A stretch of 64,000 bases of DNA from Streptomyces sp. NBC_01268. Lineage in GTDB: Bacteria; Actinomycetota; Actinomycetes; Streptomycetales; Streptomycetaceae. Made by a program: the position numbers and the translations under genes. Location: assembly GCF_036240795.1 (NCBI RefSeq), contig NZ_CP108454.1:1116001-1180000 (forward strand), in the 5' to 3' direction. This document shows, one piece after another, positions 44,490 to 52,817 of this stretch. A model generated the notes under the pieces. The model was not told the origin of the DNA. It saw only the letters and a program-made list of their open reading frames with translations, and ran no database searches. Each line of letters opens with the position of its first letter. Position 1 is the first letter of the stretch.

Positions 44490-46142
44490 ATGGACAACGT
44501 CCCCGTAGTCGTGGTCGGTGCAGGACCGGTCGGGATGATGACGGCACTGGAACTGGCCCACCATGGTGTGGCCTGTGTGCTCGCCGAGCAGAACGCCGGC
44601 CCCACCGTGCATCCCAAGATGGAGTTCACCAACCCCAGGACCATGGAGCACCACGCCAGGCTCGGGGTGGCGGACGACATCCGCAGGGCGGGCGTGCCCG
44701 CCGAGTACCCCTTCGACGTGCTCTGGTCGACGGGTCTCGACGCCGAGCGGCTCGCCGTCTGGCAGCAGCCCTCCGTCGAGGAGAAGTGGCGGCTGATCCG
44801 GGAGAGCGAGGACGGCGGGCAGCCCAGCCAGCCGTACCAGCGCGTCTCCCAGGCCGACCTGGAGCCGGTCCTCCTCGACCACTGCCGCCGACACCCGCTC
44901 ATCGACGTGCGCAACCTGTGGCGCTTCGAGTCGCTCCAGCAGGACGCCGACGGCGTCACCAGCACCTTCCGCGACCTGGACGGCGACCTCACGCGCACCG
45001 TGCGTTCGTCCTACGTCGCGGCCTGCGACGGCGCCGGCAGCACCATCCGGCGGGCCGTCGGGATCCCGCTCACCAACGGCGGCATCGCGGACGGCGAGGG
45101 CGGCGAGGTGCACGACCTGCCGGCCGCGTTCTCCGTGACCTTCCGCAGCTCCGACAGCGAGAGCCTGTTCCGGCACGGCTACTTCTGGCACTACTTCACC
45201 AACCGTTACGTGCTGATCTCGCTCGACGAGGCCGGCACCTGGGCCTTCCACTCGCTGCGCCAGGAGGACTTCGACCCGCCGCCCGCCGACCCGGCGGCGT
45301 GGATCCGGTCGCAGCTCAACGTCGACCTGGACATCGACGAGGTGCACGTCACCTCGCGCTGGACGCCGAAGTACCTGATCGCCGACGGCTACCGCTCGGG
45401 CCGGGTGTTCCTCGCCGGCGACGCCGCGCACCAGATGTTCCCCTCCGGCAGCCACGGGATGAACACCGGCGCCGGCGACGCGGTGGACCTGGGCTGGAAG
45501 CTGGCCGCGGTGCTCAACGGTTTCGGCGGGCCCCGGCTGCTGGACAGCTACGAGGCCGAGCGGCGCCCGGTCGGCCTGCGCAACATGACCATGTCGCGCC
45601 GCCACCTCGACGTGCACTTCCAGTTCATGCGGCTCGGCGCGGAGGGCGCGACGCCCGCGGAGCAGGGCCGCTTCCTCTCCGCGCAGCCGGGCGAGAACAC
45701 GTACGAGGGCATCTACCTGGACTACCGGTACGGCGGATCGCCCATCGTCTGGGCCGACGGGACGAGCGAGCCGCCCTCCGACCTGCTGCGGTACGTCCCC
45801 AGCACCTGGCCGGGCTCGCGCCCGCCGAGCCTGGTCCTGGAGGACGGCGAGCAGCTCTTCGACCGGTTCGGCCGCGAGTTCACGCTGGTCGACATGGTGG
45901 GCGACGGCCAGGCCGACGCGCTGCTGGCCGCGGCCGAGGCGGCCGGACTGCCGGTCACCCATGTCGTGGTGAAGGACGACCGGGTGCGGGACCTGTGGGA
46001 CTGCGACCTGGCGCTGGTACGCCCGGACCAGCACATCGCCTGGCGCGGGGACCGCTCCCCCGCCGACCCGGCCGCCGTCATCGACCGGGTGAGGGGCGCA
46101 GCGAGTGAGGAAGCGCCGCCGACAGGGGCGGCGAACTCGTGA
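44490..46142 (+). CDS. FAD-dependent aromatic hydroxylase (PheA/TfdB-like), copy C
   Basis: A 550-residue class A flavin monooxygenase with VVVVGAGPVGMMTALELAHHG, ACDGAGSTIRRAVG and GDAAHQMFPSGSHGMNTGAG, and a thioredoxin-like C-terminal domain. It has the same layout as copy A (32610-34298), but the two are distinct. AGGAG at 44483-44487 sets ATG 44490. A ring hydroxylation of an aminohydroxybenzoate or of the joined product is likely. Followed closely by the MFS exporter, so probably co-transcribed. Confidence 0.88.
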   Translation: MDNVPVVVVGAGPVGMMTALELAHHGVACVLAEQNAGPTVHPKMEFTNPRTMEHHARLGVADDIRRAGVPAEYPFDVLWSTGLDAERLAVWQQPSVEEKWRLIRESEDGGQPSQPYQRVSQADLEPVLLDHCRRHPLIDVRNLWRFESLQQDADGVTSTFRDLDGDLTRTVRSSYVAACDGAGSTIRRAVGIPLTNGGIADGEGGEVHDLPAAFSVTFRSSDSESLFRHGYFWHYFTNRYVLISLDEAGTWAFHSLRQEDFDPPPADPAAWIRSQLNVDLDIDEVHVTSRWTPKYLIADGYRSGRVFLAGDAAHQMFPSGSHGMNTGAGDAVDLGWKLAAVLNGFGGPRLLDSYEAERRPVGLRNMTMSRRHLDVHFQFMRLGAEGATPAEQGRFLSAQPGENTYEGIYLDYRYGGSPIVWADGTSEPPSDLLRYVPSTWPGSRPPSLVLEDGEQLFDRFGREFTLVDMVGDGQADALLAAAEAAGLPVTHVVVKDDRVRDLWDCDLALVRPDQHIAWRGDRSPADPAAVIDRVRGAASEEAPPTGAANS

Positions 46143-46175
46143 CGGGCATTGCAGATTCGTTTTATGGAGGCGTCA

Positions 46176-47615
46176 GTGGCGACCGAACAGTTTGAGAAAA
46201 GCAATACCACCCGCAGCGACGCGGGAACGGCGAACGGGCGGGCCTGGCTGATCCTGGCGCTGGTGTGCGCCTGTCAGTTCATGGTGATCCTGGACTCGTC
46301 CATCGTGAATGTCGCCCTGCCCTCGGTCCGTGAGGACCTCGGCTTCACCGACACCGGTCTGGCCTGGGTGGTGAACGGCTATCTGCTCACGTTCGCCGGC
46401 ATCATGCTGCTCGGCGGACGCGCGGCCGACCTGTTCGGTCCGCGCCGGATGCTGACCGCCGGTCTGCTCGTGTTCTCGGTGTCGAGCCTCGTCGGCGGTC
46501 TCGCGTCCACCTCCGAGATCCTCGTGACGGCGCGTGTGGTGCAGGGTGTCGGCGCCGCGATGATGGCTCCGTCGACGCTGGCGGTCATCAACACGGTCTT
46601 CACCGACCCGGGTGAGCGGGCCAAGGCGTTCGGCGCCTGGGCCTCCTCGGGCGGCGTGGGCGGTCTCGCCGGCGCGATCGTCGGCGGTGCCTTCACGACC
46701 GGTCTGTCCTGGCGCTGGGTCTTCCTGATCAACGTGCCGATCGGCGCGCTGCTGATCACCGTGGCGCTCACGCAGCTGTCCGCCGCGCGCAACTCCCGCC
46801 GGGAGTCCCTCGACCTCCTGGGCGCCCTCACCGGCACCCTCGGCCTGGCCGCGGTGGTCTTCGGCGTCATGCACATCGCGGACCACGGCTGGGGCGACAG
46901 CCTGGTCGTCGGACCGATCCTGGTGGGCCTGGTCCTGCTGCTCGCCTTCCTGGTGGTCGAGACCAAGGTCGCCCACCCGATGGTGCCCCTGAAGCTGTTC
47001 AAGAACCGGGGCATCGCCACCGGCAACGCGATGCTGCTGCTGTTCGGCGGGATCGCCATCGCGATGTGGTACTTCACGGCGCTCTTCCTGCAGAACGTCC
47101 TCGGCTTCACCGCGCTCCAGGCCGGTCTCGGCCAGACGCCCGCGGCCGTCGGCTTCATGGTGGTCGCCCACTACGCCTCGGGCTGGCTGCCGAAGGTCGG
47201 TGTGCGTCCGCTGATCCTGGCCGGCAGCGCCTGCTTCGTGGCGGGCTTCCTGTGGCTGTCCGCGGCCGGCCCCGGCAGCGGCTACGCGGCGAGCGTGCTC
47301 GGCCCCACGCTGCTCATCTCGGTCGGCATCGGTCTGACCTTCCCCACCCTGATGGCCGCGTCGACCTCGGGCGCGCCCGAGGAGTACGCGGGCATCGTCG
47401 GCGGCCTCGCCACCACGGCGAGCCAGGTGGGCGGTTCGATCGGTCTGGCGGTCCTCGCGACGGCCGCCGGCGCCAAGGCCGCCGACGCGGCCTCGGGCAC
47501 CTCCAAGGTGGAGGCCGTGGCATCCGGATACGACCTGGTCTTCGTGTCCGCCGCGGGGATCGCCGTGGGCATCGCCCTGGTCAGCCTGCTGGTGCCGAAG
47601 AAGGAGAACGCCTGA
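46176..47615 (+). CDS. MFS exporter, DHA2-type (14 TM)
   Basis: A 479-residue membrane transporter with about 14 hydrophobic segments and DHA2 features: CQFMVILDSSIVNVALPSVR in TM1, GGRAADLFGPRR motif A, and GRAWLILAL at the start. Start GTG 46176 is preferred to an upstream TTG or ATG because GGAGG lies 5 bases before it. It probably exports the finished compound; with the TetR-controlled exporter at 11969 the cluster has two pumps. It ends at a very strong terminator. Confidence 0.9.
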   Translation: MATEQFEKSNTTRSDAGTANGRAWLILALVCACQFMVILDSSIVNVALPSVREDLGFTDTGLAWVVNGYLLTFAGIMLLGGRAADLFGPRRMLTAGLLVFSVSSLVGGLASTSEILVTARVVQGVGAAMMAPSTLAVINTVFTDPGERAKAFGAWASSGGVGGLAGAIVGGAFTTGLSWRWVFLINVPIGALLITVALTQLSAARNSRRESLDLLGALTGTLGLAAVVFGVMHIADHGWGDSLVVGPILVGLVLLLAFLVVETKVAHPMVPLKLFKNRGIATGNAMLLLFGGIAIAMWYFTALFLQNVLGFTALQAGLGQTPAAVGFMVVAHYASGWLPKVGVRPLILAGSACFVAGFLWLSAAGPGSGYAASVLGPTLLISVGIGLTFPTLMAASTSGAPEEYAGIVGGLATTASQVGGSIGLAVLATAAGAKAADAASGTSKVEAVASGYDLVFVSAAGIAVGIALVSLLVPKKENA

Positions 47616-47635
47616 CCCGTTCCGGCGTCCCGAGC

Positions 47636-47676
47636 GCGCCCCCTGTCGACGGCTTCCCGCCGTCGACAGGGGGCGC
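47636..47676 (+). terminator. Strong hairpin terminator after the exporter
   Basis: A perfect 18-bp stem (47636-47653 with 47659-47676), loop TTCCC, followed by GTTCTCGTT. Confidence 0.85.
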
Positions 47677-47840
47677 GTTCTCGTTGTGCCCGGGTCCGGC
47701 GCCGGCTCCCCGAACCGCCCTACCACACCGACGATTCAAAAGGGATCCCCCGGTACGCGTGCTACCGAAATTCACCCGTTCCCGTGCCGTTCCCGGGCAT
47801 CACGAGAGTCCATTAACCCGCCCCACCGGGGCCTTTCGTA

Positions 47841-47860
47841 GATCGCATGAATACGTGATG
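47841..47860 (+). promoter_or_regulatory. Shared 20-bp motif, copy C
   Basis: GATCGCATGAATACGTGATG; 17 of 20 bases match copy B. It lies 115 bp upstream of the O-methyltransferase start, in the promoter region of what looks like a single-gene unit. Confidence 0.62.
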
Positions 47861-47974
47861 CTCCGGAACTCCCCGTGCGACAGCCTGTATTCACGCCCTC
47901 CGCTGAGCGGCCGTCCGGAAATGACATCGCCCGACCGGGTATTCACCACGCACTGAATCTGGGAGCGAAATACA

Positions 47975-49024
47975 ATGTCGGACACTTCGATCGACCCCTC
48001 GACGAGTTCCATCGAGCCGCTGCGTGAGCTCTTCTACGGGCACTACAGGTTCCAGTACCTGAGCGCCGCCTGCCAGTTCGGCCTCTTCGAGCTGCTGGGG
48101 CGCGAGCCCGGCCTGACCCGGAAGGACGTCGCGGACCGGCTGGGCATCGAGGAGCAGCCGGCCCGCATCCTGCTGCTCGGCTGCACCAGCGCCGGCCTGC
48201 TGCGCAAGGAGGACGACCGCTACTACAACACGGCGGTCTCCGAGCCGCTCGCCGGCAAGCTGGACGACATCCCGGCCGCGTTCGTGCCGTGGGAGCAGCA
48301 GATCAACTACCGGCCGATGTTCTGGTTCTACGAGTCGCTGAAGGAGTACAGCAACGTCGGCCTCCAGAAGGAGGTCCCGGGCGACTCCCCGACGCTGTAC
48401 GGCCGCCTCGCCCTGGACCCGGCAAAGGAGACCGTGTTCCACAACATGATGGGCTCCGTGAGCCGCGTCATGGCCGAGGAGCTCGTGCAGGAGCTGGACC
48501 TGTCCGGCTACACCCACCTGCTGGACATCGGTGGCGGTACGGCCGTCAACGCGACGCACCTGGCGCGCCGCTGGCCGCACCTGCAGATCACCATCGCCGA
48601 CCTGCCCACCGTGGCGGAGCGCGCCAACCAGAAGATCGCCTCGCTCGGCCTGAGCGACCGGGTCCGCGCCGTCGGCCTCGACGTCTTCAAGGACGAGTTC
48701 CCCAAGGGCTGCGACGCGGTCCTCTTCGGCCACTTCCTGGAGATCTGGTCCGCGGAGCGCAACAAGGAGCTCATCGCCAAGGCGGCCCGCGCCGTCGAGC
48801 CCGGCGCCGGCCTGTTCGTGGCCACGCCGCTGGCCCACGACGACGAGACGGGCCCGGACGTGGCGGCCGCCCTGTCCGCGTACTTCCTGACCATCGCGTC
48901 GGGCGAGGGCATGGTCTACACGCCCAAGGAGTACGAGGAGTGGGCCGCCGAGTTCGGCTTCGAGGCGAGCGGCCGCCTCCACGTCGGCATCGGCGACATC
49001 GTCATCAAGGGCACCAAGCGCTGA
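47975..49024 (+). CDS. SAM-dependent O-methyltransferase (Methyltransferase_2 family)
   Basis: A 349-residue protein with an N-terminal winged-helix dimerisation domain (LFELLGREPGLTRKDVADRL) and a C-terminal Rossmann SAM domain; motif I is LLDIGGGTAVNATHLA near residue 182. This family, which includes caffeate and many antibiotic-pathway methyltransferases, methylates phenolic oxygens. The usual catalytic His region reads FGHFLEIWSAE. Likely substrate is a phenol on the aminohydroxybenzoate scaffold. GGGAGC precedes ATG 47975. It is the last gene of the cluster on this side. Confidence 0.88.
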   Translation: MSDTSIDPSTSSIEPLRELFYGHYRFQYLSAACQFGLFELLGREPGLTRKDVADRLGIEEQPARILLLGCTSAGLLRKEDDRYYNTAVSEPLAGKLDDIPAAFVPWEQQINYRPMFWFYESLKEYSNVGLQKEVPGDSPTLYGRLALDPAKETVFHNMMGSVSRVMAEELVQELDLSGYTHLLDIGGGTAVNATHLARRWPHLQITIADLPTVAERANQKIASLGLSDRVRAVGLDVFKDEFPKGCDAVLFGHFLEIWSAERNKELIAKAARAVEPGAGLFVATPLAHDDETGPDVAAALSAYFLTIASGEGMVYTPKEYEEWAAEFGFEASGRLHVGIGDIVIKGTKR

Positions 49025-49046
49025 TCCGCCCCGCGCACGCCTGACC

Positions 49047-49091
49047 CAGAACGCCCGCTTCCCGTGCTCTCCCGGGGAAGCGGGCGTTCTG
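49047..49091. terminator. Bidirectional hairpin terminator; right edge of the cluster
   Basis: CAGAACGCCCGCTTCCC (49047-49063) with its exact complement (49075-49091). It sits between the convergent methyltransferase and HPP genes. Confidence 0.82.
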
Positions 49092-49117
49092 CGTCCCCGG
49101 GAGCCGGGAGGCGTCGC

Positions 49118-49648
49118 CTACCACCAGTAGACGGGGTACCTCGGTCCCCGGCGGCGGACCCGGGAGGCCGCGTAGCCGGTCAGGACCAGGAGGACCGCGG
49201 AGCCGAGGAGCAGCGGGACGAAGCGGGTCGGCGCCGGGGCCTGGAGCACGATGACGACGGCGGTGGCGACGGCCGGGGAGTGCGGAGTGCGGGCGAGCGC
49301 GTTCAGCGCCATGGTGACGCCCGCGGCGAGCGCGGCGACCCAGGCGCTGCCGCCTGCGAGCGTGAGCGCCGCGTAGCCGGCGCACATCCCCATCACGTGC
49401 CCGACGAGCACGCTGCGGGGCTGCGCGAGGGGCAGGGTGGGGGCGCTGTGCACGAGCGCGGCACTCGCCGCCAGCGGCGGGATCAGCACCGGTTCGTGCA
49501 GGACGGCGCCTATCCCCACGAGCCCGAGCAGGACGGTGGTGGCGCCGCTGACGCTGAGCAGGGCTGCGGCGGGCGCGGGGCGGGCGGGCGGACGGCCCGC
49601 GGGAGTCGTGGGGGCGGTCTGGGGGCGCGTGGGCGCGGCGGTCGTCAT
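49118..49648 (-). CDS. HPP-family membrane protein
   Basis: A 176-residue protein with about four to five hydrophobic helices and the HPP-family segments LHEPVLIPPLAASAALV and TGYAASRV. Some HPP proteins are proposed nitrite or nitrogen-compound transporters in plastids; bacterial roles are unclear. ATG 49648 follows a long Ala/Pro-rich stretch; the first 25 residues are likely cytosolic and disordered. Not obviously part of the cluster. Confidence 0.72.
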   Translation of the reverse strand: MTTAAPTRPQTAPTTPAGRPPARPAPAAALLSVSGATTVLLGLVGIGAVLHEPVLIPPLAASAALVHSAPTLPLAQPRSVLVGHVMGMCAGYAALTLAGGSAWVAALAAGVTMALNALARTPHSPAVATAVVIVLQAPAPTRFVPLLLGSAVLLVLTGYAASRVRRRGPRYPVYWW

Positions 49649-49818
49649 GATGCGCGTTCCGGGGTCGGGCGGCCGGAGGCCGGATTCTGGACCCCGGTGC
49701 GGCGGTGCCCTCGTCCTCACCTTATCCAGCGGGTTCCGGCCACCGGCCGTCGGGGCTGTCTAGGGTGATCACCAGCTGGTGCCAGGCCCCCGCCCCCGAC
49801 CTCCTCGAAGGAGCCGCG

Positions 49819-50574
49819 ATGCGCGTCGCCCTGTTCCTGACGTGTGTCAACGACACGCTCTATCCGGACACCGGCCGTGCCGTGGTGCGCCTGCTGACCC
49901 GCCTCGGCGTCGACGTCGACTTCCCGCGGGGGCAGACCTGCTGCGGGCAGGCCCACTACAACACCGGCTACCGGCACGAGGCCGAACCGCTCGCGCGGCG
50001 CTTCGCGGAGGTGTTCGGCGGCTACGAGGCGATCGTGACGCCCTCCGGCTCGTGTGGGGCGATGGTGCGGGAGCTGTATCCGCGGCTGGGCGAGCGGGCC
50101 CGCGCGGAGGGGCGCGGGGACGGGCTGGCCACCGCCCTGGCGCCCGTGGTGCCGAGGACGTACGAGCTGACCGAGTTCCTGGTCGACGTGCTGGGGGTGA
50201 CGGACGTCGGCGCCCACTACCCGCACACGGTCACGTACCACCCCACGTGTCACGGGCTGCGCGGACTCGGTCTCGGGGACCGTCCGCTGCGGCTGCTGCG
50301 GGCGGTGAAGGGGCTCGACCTTCGGGAGCTGCCGGGTGCCGAGGAGTGCTGCGGCTTCGGCGGCACGTTCGCCCTGAAGAACCCGGACGTCTCGGCGGCC
50401 ATGGGCGCGGACAAGGTGCGCAGCGCCGAGTCGACCGGCGCGGAGGTGCTGTGCGCGGCCGACAACTCGTGTCTGATGCACCTCGGGGGGACGATGGCGC
50501 GGCTGCGGACGGGGCTGCGGCCGGTCCACATCGCGGAGATCCTGGCGAGCACGGAAGAGGAGCCCCCGGCATGA
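49819..50574 (+). CDS. lutA: LutA-like iron-sulfur oxidoreductase subunit
   Basis: A 251-residue protein with two CCG domains (RGQTCCGQAHYNTG and GAEECCGFGGTFALKN) that bind a cubane Fe-S cluster. With LutB and LutC it oxidises L-lactate to pyruvate in the cytosol. GAAGGAG precedes ATG 49819. Its stop overlaps LutB by 4 bp. Ordinary metabolism, outside the cluster. Confidence 0.92.
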   Translation: MRVALFLTCVNDTLYPDTGRAVVRLLTRLGVDVDFPRGQTCCGQAHYNTGYRHEAEPLARRFAEVFGGYEAIVTPSGSCGAMVRELYPRLGERARAEGRGDGLATALAPVVPRTYELTEFLVDVLGVTDVGAHYPHTVTYHPTCHGLRGLGLGDRPLRLLRAVKGLDLRELPGAEECCGFGGTFALKNPDVSAAMGADKVRSAESTGAEVLCAADNSCLMHLGGTMARLRTGLRPVHIAEILASTEEEPPA

Positions 50575-52076
50575 GCGGCACCTTCGTCGGCATGCCGGCG
50601 TTCCCCGAGGCGGCGCGCGCGGCCGTGGCCGACGAGCGGCTGCGCGGCAATCTGAAGCACGCGACCCACACGATCCGCGCCAAGCGGGCCGCGGCCGTCG
50701 CGGAGGTCTCGGACTGGGCGGAGCTGCGGGAGGCCGGCCGGCGCATCAAGGACCACACCCTGCGCCACCTCGACCACTATCTGCTGCGGCTGGAGGAGTC
50801 GGTGACGGCCGCCGGCGGCACGGTGCACTGGGCGGCGGACGCGGCGGAGGCCAACCGGATCGTCACCGGCCTGGTGAAGGCCACCGGCGAGTCGGAGGTC
50901 GTCAAGGTCAAGTCGATGGCCACCCAGGAGATCGGCCTCAACGAGGCCCTGGAGGCCGAGGGCATCCGCGCCTACGAGACCGATCTCGCCGAGCTGATCG
51001 TGCAGTTGGGCCACGACCGGCCCTCGCACATCCTCGTCCCCGCCATCCACCGCAACCGCGGCGAGATCCGCGACGTCTTCCGCTCCGAGATGAAGGAATG
51101 GGGCCGCCCGGCGCCCGAGGGCCTCACCGACTCCCCCGCCGAGCTGGCCGAGGCGGCCCGTCTCCATCTGCGGGAGAAGTTCCTGCGGGCCAAGGTGGGC
51201 ATCTCCGGCGCCAACTTCATGGTCGCCGAGACCGGGACGCTGGTCGTCGTCGAGTCCGAGGGCAACGGCCGGATGTGCCTGACCCTGCCCGAGACGCTCA
51301 TCTCGGTCGTCGGCATCGAGAAGACGATCCCGACCTGGCGGGACCTGGAGGTGTTCCTCCAGACCCTGCCGCGTTCCTCGACCGCCGAACGGATGAACCC
51401 GTACACCTCCCTGTGGACCGGCACGACCGACGGCGACGGGCCGCGCGCCTTCCATCTGGTGCTGCTCGACAACGGGCGCACCGACACCCTCGCCGACGAC
51501 GTCGGCCGGCAGGCGCTGCGCTGCATCCGCTGCTCGGCCTGTCTCAACGTCTGCCCGGTGTACGAGCGGGCCGGCGGGCACGCCTACGGCTCGGTCTATC
51601 CGGGGCCCATCGGCGCCATCCTCAGCCCCCAGCTGCGCGGGACGGCGAGCGAGATCGACGCCTCCCTCCCGTACGCCTCCTCCCTGTGCGGCGCCTGCTA
51701 CGAGGTCTGCCCGGTCGCCATCGACATCCCGGAGGTCCTCGTCCACCTGCGCGAACGCGTCGCCCAGGGCGGTCCGGCGACCCGCGCGGGCAACAAGGTC
51801 GTGCTGCGTCCGGCGAAGGGCCACGCCGCCGAGCGGGCGGCGATGCGCGCGACCCGCTGGGCGTTCGGCCGGCCGGGCGTGCTGCGCACCGGCCAGCGGC
51901 TCGCCGCCCGCACCCGGTGGCTCCACCCCCGGACGCTGCCGGGCCCCGGACGGGCCTGGAGCGCGACCCGGGACCTGCCGCCGGTGCCGGCGGAGCCGTT
52001 CCGCGACTGGTGGGAACGGACGAACGGCGGCCGCGACGACGGCGCCGCCCCGCAGGACCGTGAGGAGACGAAGTGA
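50571..52076 (+). CDS. lutB: LutB-like iron-sulfur lactate utilisation protein
   Basis: A 501-residue protein with an N-terminal LUD domain (HILVPAIHRNRGEIRD, GANFMVAETGTLVVVE) and a C-terminal ferredoxin-like part with two 4Fe-4S motifs, CIRCSACLNVCPVY and CGACYEVCPVAID. Central subunit of the LutABC L-lactate oxidising complex. Overlaps both neighbours by 4 bp, so the three are translated as a unit. Confidence 0.93.
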   Translation: MSGTFVGMPAFPEAARAAVADERLRGNLKHATHTIRAKRAAAVAEVSDWAELREAGRRIKDHTLRHLDHYLLRLEESVTAAGGTVHWAADAAEANRIVTGLVKATGESEVVKVKSMATQEIGLNEALEAEGIRAYETDLAELIVQLGHDRPSHILVPAIHRNRGEIRDVFRSEMKEWGRPAPEGLTDSPAELAEAARLHLREKFLRAKVGISGANFMVAETGTLVVVESEGNGRMCLTLPETLISVVGIEKTIPTWRDLEVFLQTLPRSSTAERMNPYTSLWTGTTDGDGPRAFHLVLLDNGRTDTLADDVGRQALRCIRCSACLNVCPVYERAGGHAYGSVYPGPIGAILSPQLRGTASEIDASLPYASSLCGACYEVCPVAIDIPEVLVHLRERVAQGGPATRAGNKVVLRPAKGHAAERAAMRATRWAFGRPGVLRTGQRLAARTRWLHPRTLPGPGRAWSATRDLPPVPAEPFRDWWERTNGGRDDGAAPQDREETK

Positions 52077-52723
52077 GCAGCAGGGACCGGGTCCTCGGCC
52101 GGGTGCGGCGCGCCCTCGCCGGACTGCCGGCGGAACCCGAGCCGTACGAGGAGGCCGTCCCGCGCGCCTATCTGCGGCAGCACGGCGAGCGGAGCCCCGA
52201 GGGGACCGTGGACCTGCTCGCGGAGAACCTGGCGGACTACCGGGCGCGGGTGCACCGCTGCACGCCCGGGGAACTCCCGGCCGTCCTCGCGGAACTGCTG
52301 GCGGCGCGGGGCGCGCGGACGGTGCTCGTGCCGCCGGGCCTCGACCCCGGCTGGCTCGCGGCGAGCGACGCCGAGCGGATCCCGGACCGCGCGGAGAGCA
52401 CCCCCGCCGAACTCGACCGGATCGACAGCGTGGTCACCGGCTGCGCCGTGGCCGTCGCCGAGACCGGCACGCTGGTCCTCGACGGCTCCGCCGACCAGGG
52501 CCGCCGCCGGATCACCCTGGTCCCGGACCACCACGTCTGCGTGGTGCGCGTCCCCGACCAGGTGGTCGCCTCCGTCCCGCTGGCCCTCGGACGCCTCGAC
52601 CCGGCCCGTCCGCTGACCTGGATCTCCGGTCCGTCGGCGACCAGCGACATCGAACTGGACCGGGTGGAGGGGGTGCACGGCCCGCGCACCCTGGAGGTCG
52701 TCCTGGTGGGCGAGCGGGCCTAG
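52073..52723 (+). CDS. lutC: LutC-like LUD-domain protein
   Basis: A 216-residue LUD-domain protein (SVVTGCAVAVAETGTLVLDG, PDHHVCVVRVPDQVV), third subunit of the lactate utilisation complex. GTG start overlaps the LutB stop by 4 bp (GTGA). Ends at a clear terminator. Confidence 0.92.
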   Translation: MSSRDRVLGRVRRALAGLPAEPEPYEEAVPRAYLRQHGERSPEGTVDLLAENLADYRARVHRCTPGELPAVLAELLAARGARTVLVPPGLDPGWLAASDAERIPDRAESTPAELDRIDSVVTGCAVAVAETGTLVLDGSADQGRRRITLVPDHHVCVVRVPDQVVASVPLALGRLDPARPLTWISGPSATSDIELDRVEGVHGPRTLEVVLVGERA

Positions 52724-52733
52724 GCCGTCTCCG

Positions 52734-52776
52734 GGGGCCGACGTTCGCCCGACCCGGTCGGGCGAATGTCGGCCCC
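52734..52776 (+). terminator. Hairpin terminator after lutC
   Basis: A near-perfect 21-bp inverted repeat (52734-52754 with 52756-52776), with one mismatch. It ends the lutABC operon. Confidence 0.78.
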
Positions 52777-52817
52777 GGGCCGTGGCGCGGGACGGCCACG
52801 GTGGTACGTCGTCGGTC

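Larger units (their letters stand above)
47616..47974. other. Intergenic region, exporter to methyltransferase
   Basis: A 359-bp gap without a gene. It holds the terminator at 47636-47676 and copy C of the 20-bp motif at 47841-47860. A reversed CATCACG half-site at 47799-47805 may be a further contact. Confidence 0.6.
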
